A DNA stretch of 18,832 nucleotides from CAYLJO01 sp964383905 (GCA_964383905.1 CAYLJO010000119.1:1-18832), one strand, 5' to 3'; shown: positions 1 to 8,192, numbered from the stretch's first letter. Notes: generated from the letters alone by a model not told the origin. Translations and numbers: made by a program.

Positions 1-64
1 TAGTCACCGTAATGAGAAGAGCAGGAATGATGAGATAAAGATGGCACAACGTCCCTTTAAGCAT
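1..64 (-). CDS. 5' end of an exported protein, cut by the window edge
   Basis: An ATG at 64 (minus strand) follows a strong ribosome binding site, GGGAGGAG, 3-5 nt upstream. The 21 visible codons begin MLKGTLCHLYLIIPALLI: one lysine, then a long hydrophobic run, as in a Sec signal peptide or N-terminal membrane anchor. The rest lies outside the window, so no function can be given. It is 175 nt downstream of the unknown secreted protein ending at 240, on the same strand, so it may be the fourth gene of the TonB-receptor operon or have its own promoter. Too short for automatic gene calling, but the ribosome binding site and hydrophobic start make it credible. Confidence 0.6.
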   Translation of the reverse strand, partial: MLKGTLCHLYLIIPALLITVT

Positions 65-86
65 GATCTCCTCCCGATAAGCCTTG

Positions 87-116
87 CCCGGTAAAATTAA
101 GACTACGGTTACCGGG
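87..116. repeat. 8-bp perfect inverted repeat upstream of the partial gene
   Basis: CCCGGTAA (87-94) and TTACCGGG (109-116) are exact inverse complements separated by 14 nt, 23 nt upstream of the ATG at 64. No U-rich tail follows on either strand, so an operator or leader hairpin is more likely than an intrinsic terminator. Confidence 0.35.
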
Positions 117-239
117 TTAACACAATGTGAGAGATGGCTTAAATGTTCGTTAATTTTGGCGCTGTGCTTTCGCGTGTAGTTGGAACCGAAAAGCTTCGAT
201 GAAGCATATTCGATAATTGCCACGCCCGGTTCCGAGGCG

Positions 240-1664
240 CTACCTGGCCAGGACGAAGACGACGGAAGCACCGGGCTGAAGCGTGACCCGGGATTGCCTT
301 TGCCATTGAAGCTCGCGTGGAACATAGTCGTGATCAAGCGTGAAGACTTTCGTCAACCCGACCTGACGGCAGGCGCGCTCCACCGCAGGCCGAGTGCCTG
401 GGTGGCAGCGGGCGGTAATTGTCGAGACCCTTTCCGGCGTAACTCCGTGGGGTAGTCGAAGAGCGGTACGAAAATAGCCGTCGCGGTCGATGCGCAACCG
501 CGCATCACCCCCATCCGAGCGGTAAACCTGCGGATCATCTTTGAGGCGGGCGTCAAAGCCGAGCGCCGTCCCTCGCTGCTCTGCGGAAGCTTCAATGTAA
601 AGGTAATCGCGCGGATCGGCAATGCTATTTATATCTGCCGGCGCTTCACTAATGCGCTTCTCGCGGTACAGCTCTTCAGCCATCAGGCGATAGGTCCAGG
701 GCTCGGCATCCATCTGGCTCTCGCGCGAAGATGCGTTCAGCCTTGCGCGCACGGGAAGGAGCGCGAATCTAACAGCCGAGCAGGCCAGATCCGAGAAGTT
801 GTTGTTGTCGGAGGCGTCGGCAAGGAGCGGATGACTGCCCATGGTATGCTGACCCGTGAAAGGTTTGGTCTCATGGTCGACCCCCTGATAAATCTCCTCC
901 AGGATTTTCCCGCCCCGCGCACGAAGTTGATAGACCCACTCGATATCGGTGGCTCGTCCCCACCGCGCCATTCGGGCAGCGGTCGGCGTTCCGCCGTCTT
1001 CATCCGTAAAGATGATCGTGTAGCGGACAATCACATCGCTGCCGGTCTCGTGCTCGATCTCGTAATACATCCAGAGGGGGACATCGGTGAAACGATCGAT
1101 TGAGTTGGCGCGCGCATATAGAACGGGTGAATGTGCGAAGGCGAACAAGTCATCGGCAGTCGCGTCGCCGACCTCGACCTCCCTCCCCGGCGTGAAAAGA
1201 AGTGGCCGAAGCGCAAGAATTTCCACGCGTTGGGCCGCCGGGGCGGAGCGCGCCGGATTAAGCGTGACCGCGACCTCGTGTTTGCCTTTGGACAATCGCC
1301 CGAGCATGACGCGATAGGTGAAAGGCTGGTCTCCGGCCCACAGCAGAAGATCCTGGTTGTACTGGCCGTCAACCGCGATCAAAAGCGCCGCCGCCTCGGC
1401 GCCCTTGATGGCCCATGACGCTCCTACTGATCGGGCATGTATTTCAAGTCCAACTTCTGCTTCCGTTCCCATCCCGATTGTTTGAGAGGCCAGCGGGCTT
1501 AGACGTTGGTCTCTATTTCGTGCCGCCTTCGGCTGCGTTTGTCCGGCGGCCGGAAGAGCGCCGCATAGCGCCAAAAAGATCAAAGGGCCCGTCATCGCGC
1601 GAGCGAGAAGCGGATGATCAGCGTTTCGAGGTGAGCCCATTGGACTGCGAGTTGATCCTGACAT
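240..1664 (-). CDS. Secreted protein of unknown function, third gene of TonB-receptor operon
   Basis: 474 residues from the first ATG. Later ATGs at 1640 (residue 9) and 1595 (residue 24) are possible starts; no site has a well-placed ribosome binding site (an AGGA lies 15 nt before 1640). A hydrophobic stretch at residues 24-42 (MTGPLIFLALCGALPAAGQ) after a few arginines looks like a signal peptide ending near AAG-Q, so the protein is probably exported. No catalytic motif was recognised. The central part (about 175-295) is rich in aromatic and acidic residues, with blocks such as PLWMYYEIE, DEDGGTP and DASDNNNFSDLA, typical of a folded, possibly ligand-binding domain. It overlaps the PHP-domain gene by up to 47 nt, implying translational coupling and a shared task. 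Family unknown to me. Confidence 0.75.
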   Translation of the reverse strand: MSGSTRSPMGSPRNADHPLLARAMTGPLIFLALCGALPAAGQTQPKAARNRDQRLSPLASQTIGMGTEAEVGLEIHARSVGASWAIKGAEAAALLIAVDGQYNQDLLLWAGDQPFTYRVMLGRLSKGKHEVAVTLNPARSAPAAQRVEILALRPLLFTPGREVEVGDATADDLFAFAHSPVLYARANSIDRFTDVPLWMYYEIEHETGSDVIVRYTIIFTDEDGGTPTAARMARWGRATDIEWVYQLRARGGKILEEIYQGVDHETKPFTGQHTMGSHPLLADASDNNNFSDLACSAVRFALLPVRARLNASSRESQMDAEPWTYRLMAEELYREKRISEAPADINSIADPRDYLYIEASAEQRGTALGFDARLKDDPQVYRSDGGDARLRIDRDGYFRTALRLPHGVTPERVSTITARCHPGTRPAVERACRQVGLTKVFTLDHDYVPRELQWQRQSRVTLQPGASVVFVLAR

Positions 1665-3216
1665 AAAGGGGGTTCGTCAGAGCAAGCATGATGCCGTCTG
1701 ATGCTCGTACCTCGACGCGGAAATATGAGCCGGCGTCGCCGTCCAGCTCTACAACCTCAGGGGTATTGTCCCTGGCGGGTGCGAGACGGCGAACCGTCTG
1801 ACCGTTCGAGATGAGGACGATAGTAGCATCCAGCGGCGCCCCTGTCGCGGCGATGAACAATCGCACTCGCCCGGGGCTGCCCAGTTGAACTTCTTCGCCC
1901 ATCGACCGGCGTGCGCTCTGCTTGCGCGTGACCGCTTCAGCCTCGAACGTGATGACAGGAAGCGCTACCTCGCCTGTCACGTAGACATGACCGTCGCGAA
2001 TGGCCCAGAGCAAATCAGATTCGGTCAGCGCACGTGCGGCGACATGTGTGGTTGGAAGCGCGAGCTGATCGGTACGACGGTGCGAGTCGCTGGACCCGAT
2101 AGCGGTAATGCGCCGGCCGTGTTGAAGAAGATCATCCCACCAGCGCAGCGATTTTTCGTCTTGGTCATCCCACGCGCCGTTCCAGACCTCAATCGCATCG
2201 AAACCCGGCGCGCTGCGGTCATAGCTCCAACCACACCCGCCGCATAAAGCAAACGGGTGGTTGATCGAGATGAGTGCGCCCTCATGATGCGCTTGTGCGA
2301 CGATCCGCGACATGCGCGCTTGATCTCCAGGAAAGACGCGGAAATCGAGCCAGGCATTCGACGGAAGTCCCCAGGCGTTGGCGTGCCCGCCGTAGGTCGT
2401 GACCTCTTCGCCGCGCAGGATCAGTAACCCGTTTAACCTGCCCGCGAGCTGATCAATCTCCGCGTGGTGGCTCATCGTGTTATGGTCGGTGATACTGATA
2501 AAGTCGAGGCCAAGTTCACGCGCGGCGTTGGAGAGTTCCGCGACCGTCCAGTCGCCGTCCGAGTGCACCGTGTGCATGTGGAGGTCGCCGCGAAACCAAC
2601 GCGGTGGCGACGCCGTTTTTGATGGCCGGGTCAGCGGCGGCTGCGATAATCTGCATGAGGCATATGCCGATATCGTTGATGCGCCGGGTGTGGGGACGTG
2701 TGTGGATCGCGGCGCAGTGGCAGAACTTGTCTGCGCATCTGTTTCAATGATGATTCTGAATAAAACATCGACGCCACGGGGCGCGACGCGGTAGAGACCC
2801 AGGATCACGCGCCACGTCCCTGCGGGGAGATTACCGGGCGTGTAGCCGGGCGTCGCCTCAGACGGCGAAACATAAAACTCGGAGCGACGCCCACCGCTCC
2901 AGCCGCGGAAGCCCCGCCGGTCGTCATCACGACCCGTCGACCGTGCGTCGAAAAGTCCGATATCGATAGTGTTGGCTCCATTCGCGTGATCATACTGGTA
3001 GCTGATGGTGATGCGCGTAGCCTGTGGCGGCACCTCGAAAGGCAGGTAGGCGTAGCGACTCCGTTCCGAGCCGACCGGATCGAGATGAAGCCGCCGCTCA
3101 AGGGTCTGCGTCTGCGAGTTGGTTGTGCCGGCGGCGACAATGGATACGTGCGCCGGCATCATTCCCGTGACACAAGCGATGAGGGCGAACGTGATTAAGC
3201 GTATGGCCGTCAGCAT
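1618..3216 (-). CDS. Secreted PHP-domain metallohydrolase (CehA/McbA-like)
   Basis: 532 residues with an N-terminal signal peptide (about 1-30). A beta-rich region (about 40-160) precedes a PHP domain at about 208-415. Its metal-binding motifs are visible: DLHMHT with H213 and H215, ITDHN with D244 and H245, E270/E271, NHP with H320, and SSDSH with D377 and H379. PHP enzymes use a di- or trinuclear metal centre to hydrolyse phosphoesters, and CehA/McbA members also split carbamate-type esters; the substrate cannot be read from sequence. A small beta domain (about 420-520) follows. The ATG at 3216 lies 27 nt after the TonB-receptor stop and lacks a strong ribosome binding site, suggesting coupling. 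Probably periplasmic or extracellular, acting on material handled by the receptor. Confidence 0.85.
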   Translation of the reverse strand: MLTAIRLITFALIACVTGMMPAHVSIVAAGTTNSQTQTLERRLHLDPVGSERSRYAYLPFEVPPQATRITISYQYDHANGANTIDIGLFDARSTGRDDDRRGFRGWSGGRRSEFYVSPSEATPGYTPGNLPAGTWRVILGLYRVAPRGVDVLFRIIIETDAQTSSATAPRSTHVPTPGASTISAYASCRLSQPPLTRPSKTASPPRWFRGDLHMHTVHSDGDWTVAELSNAARELGLDFISITDHNTMSHHAEIDQLAGRLNGLLILRGEEVTTYGGHANAWGLPSNAWLDFRVFPGDQARMSRIVAQAHHEGALISINHPFALCGGCGWSYDRSAPGFDAIEVWNGAWDDQDEKSLRWWDDLLQHGRRITAIGSSDSHRRTDQLALPTTHVAARALTESDLLWAIRDGHVYVTGEVALPVITFEAEAVTRKQSARRSMGEEVQLGSPGRVRLFIAATGAPLDATIVLISNGQTVRRLAPARDNTPEVVELDGDAGSYFRVEVRASDGIMLALTNPLYVRINSQSNGLTSKR

Positions 3217-3243
3217 GTCCGGTATGCTGCGCTCTTCGCCGGC

Positions 3244-6200
3244 TCAGAAATTCAGGCGGAGCGCGAATTGCATCACCCGCGGGTCGCCGGCGAGCGTGGT
3301 GATCGTCCCGACATTCGAGCTATTGAGGGTTCTGTTCGGGAGCCCGAAGTTTGCCCGGTTGAGCGCGTTGAAGACTTCCCAGCGGAAATCCAAATAACGG
3401 GTTTCTGTGCCCAGCCCGAAGCGCCGGTGAACGCTGAGATCAAGCGAGGCGAAGCTCGGGCCGTACAGTACGTTACGCCCTTCCGTGCCAAACCGATTGG
3501 TGCTTGATGTGACCAACTGAAAGGCGTTCGGGTTGAACCAGCGATCGACCGTCGGACTGCTGACTCGTGGATCGCCGATAACATCAGGCAGCGTCGTCGA
3601 GAGGCTCCCCAGTGAGAGCGGATCATTCGATTGGGTGACGGTGAAGGGCCGGCCACTACGTACATTGAAGTCTCCGGTAAGCTCCCAGCCGCCGAGAAGT
3701 GTCGCCCCTAATCCTTTCTGAAAATAGGTGCGACCGCGGCCGAAAGGCAGCTCCCAGATGCCGTTGATCACGAAGCGATGTCGCACATCGAAATCAGAGG
3801 GTCCGTACCAGGAATGTAAATCGCGCGCATTTTGAGGGAAGGAGTTTGACCCGCCGCTGGTTAGATGCTCGAATGAATTGTCGAGCGACTTCGAAAGAGT
3901 GTACACGGCGCGCAGGGTCCAGCCGCGACTAAACCTTTTGTCGAGCGTCGCTTCCATCGAATTGTAGTTCGAGATGCCGTTGTCATCGCGATACTCGATC
4001 AGACCGAATGCCGGGAAAGGGAAGCGGGCGGCGCGGGGCAGACTGGTCTGTCCCGGCAGCGGCTGATTGAGGTCGCGCAGCGTGAACAGGTGCGCGCCTC
4101 TGGTCCCGACATAAGCTATTTCGGCGAGCCAGTCGCGACCGATCTGGCGCTCGACGCCGAGGCTGTATTGTTGGATACGCGGGGTGCTTGAGTTGGGGTT
4201 GGCGGCGCGCAACTGAACCCTTTGGAGGTTTACTGTTGACGGGTCAAGAGTATTCGGCGCAAAACCTGTCCCGAGGTTGAGCGCCGGGTTGATGGCGTCG
4301 CTCGTAAAGTTGAAATTGACGAGAAACGGCGGATTAAGCGAAAGCTGATCTTCCGAGCCGATGCGGTCGATCAAATTGTAGTAGATGCCGTAGCCGCCGC
4401 GCACCACCCAGTTGGCCATCGGCGAATAGGCGAAGCCAACACGCGGCGCGAAGTTCTTACGGTTGGCGCGCACGAGCGCGCGATCGGCCAGGCTCCCGTC
4501 AGTTGCCAGGCGAAGCGATGCCATCGCCTCGGCAGGGGTCGAGACGCTGAGCGCTGCGACCGGGTCGAAGTTTGCCAGCCGGTTGTTCAACTCGTACGCC
4601 GGCGAGCCGAAGTCATAACGCAGGCCCAGGTTGAGAGTCAGGCGGGGCGTCACCTTCCAGTCATCCTGCCCGAAGAAGGCGTACATATAGCGGCGCTGGT
4701 TGACCACATCCAGATTCGAGAGCGCCGCGTTGCGGACCGTACCGGCAAGTAAATCGGCCAGCGCGGCCCCGGTGCCCGGAAGCCCTCCGGCAAACTGCGT
4801 ATAGCTTCCATCGAACGTGAGGCGACCGCGAGTGTTCGGGACATCCAGGTAATTGAGCTTGAGTGGCGCCATCACATCCACGCCAAAGCGGAAGGCGTGC
4901 ACCCCGCGCGTCCACGACAGAGTATCCGTGTACTGGAATTGCTGCGAGTGCTGAAACTTGGGTAGAAAATCCGGCGAGCCGAGTCGTGGGCTAAAGCCCG
5001 AGATGAGTATGCCGGGGAGCCCTCCCTGGACAATCTTACTATTCGGTATGCCGGGAACAAAGTCGCTGCTGGAACCTTGACCGAAAGGCTCCTGCACGGT
5101 GTCGGCGTTAGCGCGTGAGTAGCCGAAGCGGAACTCATTAATCACAGTGGAAGAGAGGATGTGATTCCACCCGACGGTCAGCGAATGGCTCTTGATGTCG
5201 CTTTGCCCCCACGCTGAGGTGTCCGTGCCGTCGGCAATGCCGCCGAAGAAGCCGGGCACAAAGCGGTTGCGTGTGGTGTAGGCGTAGCGCCCGAAGATAT
5301 CGTTGCCGGGGTTGATCCTGTAATCGATGCGCGTCGTGAAGCGGTTTTGATCATCTTTGATGGAAGGGGTGCGCGCAAAATTGTTCGAGCGTCCTGGCAG
5401 CGTCTGTGAGGGATAAAAAGAGATGAGCTTCGCGGCAATCGGATCAATGTTGCCGATGACATTCCCCGCGAAAGGCTGGCGGATGAAACGTGGGTTTAGC
5501 GGTGAAGGGGCCAGCGACGAATTGAACAAAGGATTTGCCACCTGCGTGCGGGGATCAAAGATCTGCCCCTGGCGCACAAATTGGCCCGAAGGTGTTCCGT
5601 CCGGGTTGAGGATCGGAATCCGCTGACCGTTGAAAAGGATTTCCGGCCCGAGGTTCGCCGAAAAGTTTCCCGCCTTCTCAACGGCCAGCGGGACGGTCGC
5701 AATGCGAAGCACGCCCTGCCGGATGCGCGTCCCTTCAAAATCGGCAAAGAAGAATGCGCGGTTGCGCAGGATAGGACCGCCGAGGTTTCCGCCAAACTGG
5801 TTCTGTACGCGCTGCGGCTTGTCCCGCCCCAGGCGGTTCGAGAAGAAATCATTGGCGTCGAAAACCTTGTTGCGGAGGTACTCGTAGGCGACACCGTGAA
5901 AATCATTGGTCCCCGACTTGGTCGTGACACTGATGACACCGCCGGCCGCGCGCCCCGTGTCGGCTGAATATTGGGATGTGATGACTTTGAACTCGCTGAT
6001 GGCGTCCACCGACGGGCGCGAGACCTGGGTCGAGAGTTCCTGCACATTCTCCGAGATCGAGTTGTTGTCCTGGCCGTCGAGAATGAAGTTGTTCATCAAC
6101 GAGCGGATGCCGTGGATGTTGACGGCCCCGGTGCGTCCCGAGGCCGTGCCGCCCGACTGCTCAGTGTAGGGGTCGCCCTGTGTCCCCGCCACCTGAGGCA

Positions 6201-6693
6201 GGAGGTCGTCCCACGAGCGCTGCAAGAGCGGCAGCGTTGTGATGCGGCGGTTGTCGACGACGTTACCGAGCGAAGCGTCTTCGCGCTGGAGAGCCAGGGA
6301 TTCGCTGGTAACCGTCACGGCTTCAGAGACCTGGCCGACACTCACGGTGAAATCGAGACGCGCGCGCTGGTCAACCGATAACTGCACACCGGTACGCGTC
6401 TCGCGCTTGAACCCATTCTGCTCCACACTGATTGTGTAGGGGCCGGGGCGAAGGTTGGTGAGCGTGTAATAGCCGTCTCCGCCGGTCACCGTAGCTGTAG
6501 AGATGTTTGTGGCCTGATTAACGGCAGTGACATGTGCGCCCGGGATCGCCGCCCCGTTGGTATCCGCAACGAGTCCGGTGAGAGAGGCGGTATCCACCTG
6601 GGCGGTGGCCGTGCTTGATGCGCCTGCCGACAAAATCAGACTCGCAAGAAAGAATATCGTAAAAGTGTAGCGAGAGGCTTGCTCTATTTTCAT
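3244..6693 (-). CDS. TonB-dependent receptor, Oar/carboxypeptidase-regulatory type
   Basis: About 1149 residues. I chose the ATG at 6693 because AGGAG lies 11 nt upstream; the earlier ATG at 6702 would leave only 2 nt. A signal peptide (about 1-32, ending near TATAQ) is followed by a carboxypeptidase-regulatory-like beta-sandwich (about 36-118), then a plug domain (about 125-255, with NIHGIRSLMNNFILDGQDNN and GGVISVTTKSGTN), then a long beta-barrel ending in phenylalanine (FALRLNF), as usual for outer-membrane proteins. The length and order match the Oar-like receptors that are numerous in Acidobacteriota. Role: energy-dependent uptake or surface binding of a large substrate across the outer membrane; substrate unknown. 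First gene of an operon with the PHP hydrolase and a secreted unknown protein. No clear TonB box was seen. Confidence 0.93.
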   Translation of the reverse strand: MKIEQASRYTFTIFFLASLILSAGASSTATAQVDTASLTGLVADTNGAAIPGAHVTAVNQATNISTATVTGGDGYYTLTNLRPGPYTISVEQNGFKRETRTGVQLSVDQRARLDFTVSVGQVSEAVTVTSESLALQREDASLGNVVDNRRITTLPLLQRSWDDLLPQVAGTQGDPYTEQSGGTASGRTGAVNIHGIRSLMNNFILDGQDNNSISENVQELSTQVSRPSVDAISEFKVITSQYSADTGRAAGGVISVTTKSGTNDFHGVAYEYLRNKVFDANDFFSNRLGRDKPQRVQNQFGGNLGGPILRNRAFFFADFEGTRIRQGVLRIATVPLAVEKAGNFSANLGPEILFNGQRIPILNPDGTPSGQFVRQGQIFDPRTQVANPLFNSSLAPSPLNPRFIRQPFAGNVIGNIDPIAAKLISFYPSQTLPGRSNNFARTPSIKDDQNRFTTRIDYRINPGNDIFGRYAYTTRNRFVPGFFGGIADGTDTSAWGQSDIKSHSLTVGWNHILSSTVINEFRFGYSRANADTVQEPFGQGSSSDFVPGIPNSKIVQGGLPGILISGFSPRLGSPDFLPKFQHSQQFQYTDTLSWTRGVHAFRFGVDVMAPLKLNYLDVPNTRGRLTFDGSYTQFAGGLPGTGAALADLLAGTVRNAALSNLDVVNQRRYMYAFFGQDDWKVTPRLTLNLGLRYDFGSPAYELNNRLANFDPVAALSVSTPAEAMASLRLATDGSLADRALVRANRKNFAPRVGFAYSPMANWVVRGGYGIYYNLIDRIGSEDQLSLNPPFLVNFNFTSDAINPALNLGTGFAPNTLDPSTVNLQRVQLRAANPNSSTPRIQQYSLGVERQIGRDWLAEIAYVGTRGAHLFTLRDLNQPLPGQTSLPRAARFPFPAFGLIEYRDDNGISNYNSMEATLDKRFSRGWTLRAVYTLSKSLDNSFEHLTSGGSNSFPQNARDLHSWYGPSDFDVRHRFVINGIWELPFGRGRTYFQKGLGATLLGGWELTGDFNVRSGRPFTVTQSNDPLSLGSLSTTLPDVIGDPRVSSPTVDRWFNPNAFQLVTSSTNRFGTEGRNVLYGPSFASLDLSVHRRFGLGTETRYLDFRWEVFNALNRANFGLPNRTLNSSNVGTITTLAGDPRVMQFALRLNF

Positions 6694-6718
6694 GGTTGGC
6701 ATGGCTCCTGTGTTATGG

Positions 6719-6816
6719 GGTTACAGGTAAGGCATACTCGGAGATGCCTCTACCGCAAGTGATCTATTTCGATGTAAATAAAAGATAGGGAGAAGATATG
6801 GTTTTCAGGTTACAGG
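6719..6816 (-). promoter_or_regulatory. Two copies of CCTGTAACC upstream of the TonB receptor
   Basis: The 9-mer CCTGTAACC (minus strand) occurs at 6727-6719 and again at 6816-6808, with an 89-bp offset. Its core TGTAAC also forms the 11-bp-spaced arrays at 7985 and 18695 and the palindrome at 13178. Candidate regulator sites; position within the promoter is unknown because no convincing -35/-10 pair was found. Confidence 0.3.
6730..6749. repeat. Small inverted repeat in the receptor leader
   Basis: AGGCAT (6730-6735) and ATGCCT (6744-6749) flank an 8-nt loop, about 37 nt upstream of the receptor ATG. Could be a short leader hairpin or an operator; weak on its own. Confidence 0.25.
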
Positions 6817-6830
6817 AGGGCTACGGTTGC

Positions 6831-6848
6831 ATTTAATCAACATTAAAT
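6831..6848. promoter_or_regulatory. AT-rich palindrome, candidate operator
   Basis: ATTTAAT-CAAC-ATTAAAT is a perfect 7-bp inverted repeat with a 4-nt centre. It lies about 138 bp upstream of the receptor start, in the spacer between the receptor and the infA-side genes. The symmetry and size fit a dimeric regulator site; no known consensus was recognised. Confidence 0.3.
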
Positions 6849-6865
6849 TTCTCGAAGAGGGCTCA

Positions 6866-6928
6866 ATGAGAGGTTCGTGCGGCGAGGCCTGTTGGCGCTG
6901 CGCAAGGGGCCAGGACCAAGGCTACTAA
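6866..6928 (+). CDS. Possible cysteine-containing 20-residue microprotein
   Basis: ATG at 6866 is preceded by AAGAGG with 5 nt spacing. The product begins MRGSCGEACWRCARG and has three cysteines (5, 9, 12) in a C-x3-C-x2-C pattern, then stops at 6926-6928. It sits 18 nt after the AT-rich palindrome. At this size chance is a serious alternative, and no promoter was identified. Reported as a weak candidate only. Confidence 0.15.
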   Translation: MRGSCGEACWRCARGQDQGY

Positions 6929-6963
6929 GATGGCTGCTTGGCCGGACTATCATAGCCATTCTT
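6927..6963 (-). terminator. Hairpin just after the zinc-ribbon gene
   Basis: AGCCAT-TCTT (6954-6963) pairs with AAG-ATGGCT (6927-6935) with one bulge and an 18-nt loop, beginning about 9 nt past the stop codon at 6972. There is no good U-run, so it is at best a weak or factor-assisted terminator for the infA/zinc-ribbon transcript. Confidence 0.25.
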
Positions 6964-6971
6964 GATGGTCT

Positions 6972-7184
6972 CTAGCGGTCGCTCGTATGGTGAAGATTGC
7001 CCGCCCGCTGTTGGGCGCGAAGATGCTCACTCAGTATGCGGTAGTAACAGCTCAAGCACATCCCGGGTGAGTCTTCTTCGGTATTTCGCCGGATCGTCGC
7101 CCCGCACCAGACACAGATCGTTTCGAAGCCTGATCCCCTCCGCGCTAATCCTTTGTCCACGGTATTGCTTTGTTCGTCAAACAC
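6972..7184 (-). CDS. Small zinc-ribbon-like protein
   Basis: 70 residues starting at a GTG (7184); AGGGGG lies 9 nt upstream and supports that start. Two CxxC pairs, C24-V-W-C27 and C43-L-S-C46, 15 residues apart, form a likely structural zinc site, followed by a helix (YYRILSEHLRAQQ). The N-terminus is polar with no signal peptide, so it should be cytoplasmic. Such short CxxC/CxxC proteins occur in Acidobacteriota (recollection, not checked), and their role is not established; nucleic-acid or protein binding is the usual guess for zinc ribbons. It follows infA on the same strand after 146 nt, so co-transcription is possible. Confidence 0.6.
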   Translation of the reverse strand: MFDEQSNTVDKGLARRGSGFETICVWCGATIRRNTEEDSPGMCLSCYYRILSEHLRAQQRAGNLHHTSDR

Positions 7185-7330
7185 AACTATGCGCCCCCTG
7201 TGGGATCGAATTTCTACTCCTGGCCCGTGCGACCGATAGGTAATGCCATATATTTAGAAGTTGATTATTCGACAGCCGGGGGCTTAATTGTTGAGCGGCG
7301 AAAAATATGCACAGCCCGGTAACGTAGTCG

Positions 7331-7552
7331 TCACTTGTGCCTATGAGTAATACGCCCTCTCGAAAGATCATAAGGGGACATCTCGATCGTCACACGATCA
7401 CTGAGAAGGATGCGTATGAAGCTTTTACGCATCTTGCCGGAGATACGGGCGAGCACCTCATGCTCGCCGCCGTCGAGTCGAACTTTAAAGAAGTCGTTGG
7501 GCAGTTTTGCCACAATCACGCCCTTTGCCGGAATCAGGTCTTCTTTAGCCAA
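7331..7552 (-). CDS. infA: Translation initiation factor IF-1
   Basis: 73 residues, the usual IF-1 length, forming a single S1-type OB-fold. Diagnostic blocks are MAKEDLI at the start, HEVLARISGKMRK at residues 31-43 and SPYDLSRGRI near the end. IF-1 binds the 30S A site during initiation with IF-2 and IF-3. Start codon: the conserved MAKED begins at a TTG (7552), not ATG, with GGAGGAGG just upstream. An ATG at 7556, four bases earlier and out of frame, would give only Met-Phe-Gly then stop. The usual loop LPGDRV reads LLSDRV here, a mild divergence. The gene stands alone, away from the ribosomal-protein operon where infA often sits, so this may be a second copy. Confidence 0.93.
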   Translation of the reverse strand: MAKEDLIPAKGVIVAKLPNDFFKVRLDGGEHEVLARISGKMRKSFIRILLSDRVTIEMSPYDLSRGRITHRHK

Positions 7553-7984
7553 ACATCCTCCTCCGCTTTAACACAGAATCGTTCGAGAGCAATTCGGTAA
7601 CTATCCCATTCGATGCCGTAGAATTTTGGTGTCACGAACACCCCAGATTATGCGCTTCGTCTTTCCTTAATGTTTCATCGAGGCTAATTCTTCGTAAATT
7701 GTGGACTGCTCTACGGAGAAGTGCACTGAAATGACCGGCCGCGCCCGCCGCTCAATCGGGGAAAAGCACAGTTAAACGCTCCCGTATGTATTGCCAGATG
7801 AAAATCGGGTCTGATTAACAGGAATGTAACAAGGTCGCAGTAAGCGGGTGGTGTACTTCCACCTGTTTCGAAGAGGGGAACCATTATCCTGGCGGATCGA
7901 AGATTTAATTGATACCGGACGGACTCAGATCGGTCGCAGGCGCTCGCGGGAAAGCCCCGGTTAAATCTATTGCCGGGCTGATAT
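7553..7984. other. Non-coding stretch upstream of infA
   Basis: No credible gene on either strand. It holds the infA leader and presumably its promoter (not identified), a 15-bp inverted repeat GGTGT-CACGA-ACACC at 7628-7642, a pair ATTAAC-N5-TGTAAC at 7814-7830 matching the array at 7985 but without a good -10, and an imperfect hairpin at 7953-7979 (AGCCCCGG against CCGGGCT) without a U-run. Confidence 0.5.
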
Positions 7985-8039
7985 TGTAACGGACATTTAA
8001 CGCGCCTTTAACCGTAGGTTAGCAACCGGCGCTTATGAT
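7985..8039 (+). promoter_or_regulatory. Pho-box-like promoter: four 11-bp-spaced hexamers plus -10
   Basis: Hexamers TGTAAC (7985), TTTAAC (7996), TTTAAC (8007) and GTTAGC (8018) begin exactly 11 bp apart, one helical turn. Ten bp after the last comes TATGAT (8034-8039), five of six matches to the -10 consensus; no -35 is seen. Tandem 11-bp repeats ending about 10 bp before the -10 are the layout of PhoB/OmpR-family activated promoters, where the repeats replace the -35. The predicted transcript start falls at about 8046, the A of an ATG. The architecture is seen directly; the identity of the regulator is inference. Confidence 0.5.
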
Positions 8040-8045
8040 CCGTCC

Positions 8046-8192
8046 ATGTACTCATTACCGGTCAAAGAGGAAAAGGAGTTACGTGCAGCTTTAAACGTAA
8101 CGTCCAAGCTGGAGGCGCGACGCTGCCTCGGTAACGAGGATACGGTATGGATCAGTGGTCGCGAGCGGCTCGAAGTAAAGAGGTATCTGTAA
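8046..8192 (+). CDS. 48-residue small protein, possibly leaderless
   Basis: Begins MYSLPVKEEKELRAALNVTS and ends ISGRERLEVKRYL, highly charged with no cysteine motif, signal peptide or membrane segment. There is no ribosome binding site; the ATG sits 6 nt after the -10-like TATGAT, so the mRNA would start at the initiation codon (leaderless). An intrinsic terminator lies 98 nt past the stop. Its stop overlaps the start of a 12-codon frame (TAATG, 8192-8230, product MSMPPSTTQLAW) preceded by AAAGAGG, which may be a coupled peptide or chance. No family recognised. Alternatively the transcript is a regulatory RNA of about 280 nt. Confidence 0.35.
   Translation: MYSLPVKEEKELRAALNVTSKLEARRCLGNEDTVWISGRERLEVKRYL

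Noticed and set aside
5496..6047. 183-codon frame on the minus strand inside the receptor gene
   Set aside because: Out-of-frame shadow of the TonB receptor with unnatural Arg/Ser composition.
7177..7371. 64-codon minus-strand frame overlapping infA and the zinc-ribbon gene
   Set aside because: Overlaps the better supported infA 3' end, has no ribosome binding site or motif.
7628..7642. GGTGT-CACGA-ACACC inverted repeat before infA
   Set aside because: Five-base arms only; not distinguishable from chance without conservation.
7826..7860. gtaacaaggt string resembling the 3' end of 16S rRNA
   Set aside because: Only about ten bases match and the anti-SD end and preceding helix are missing.
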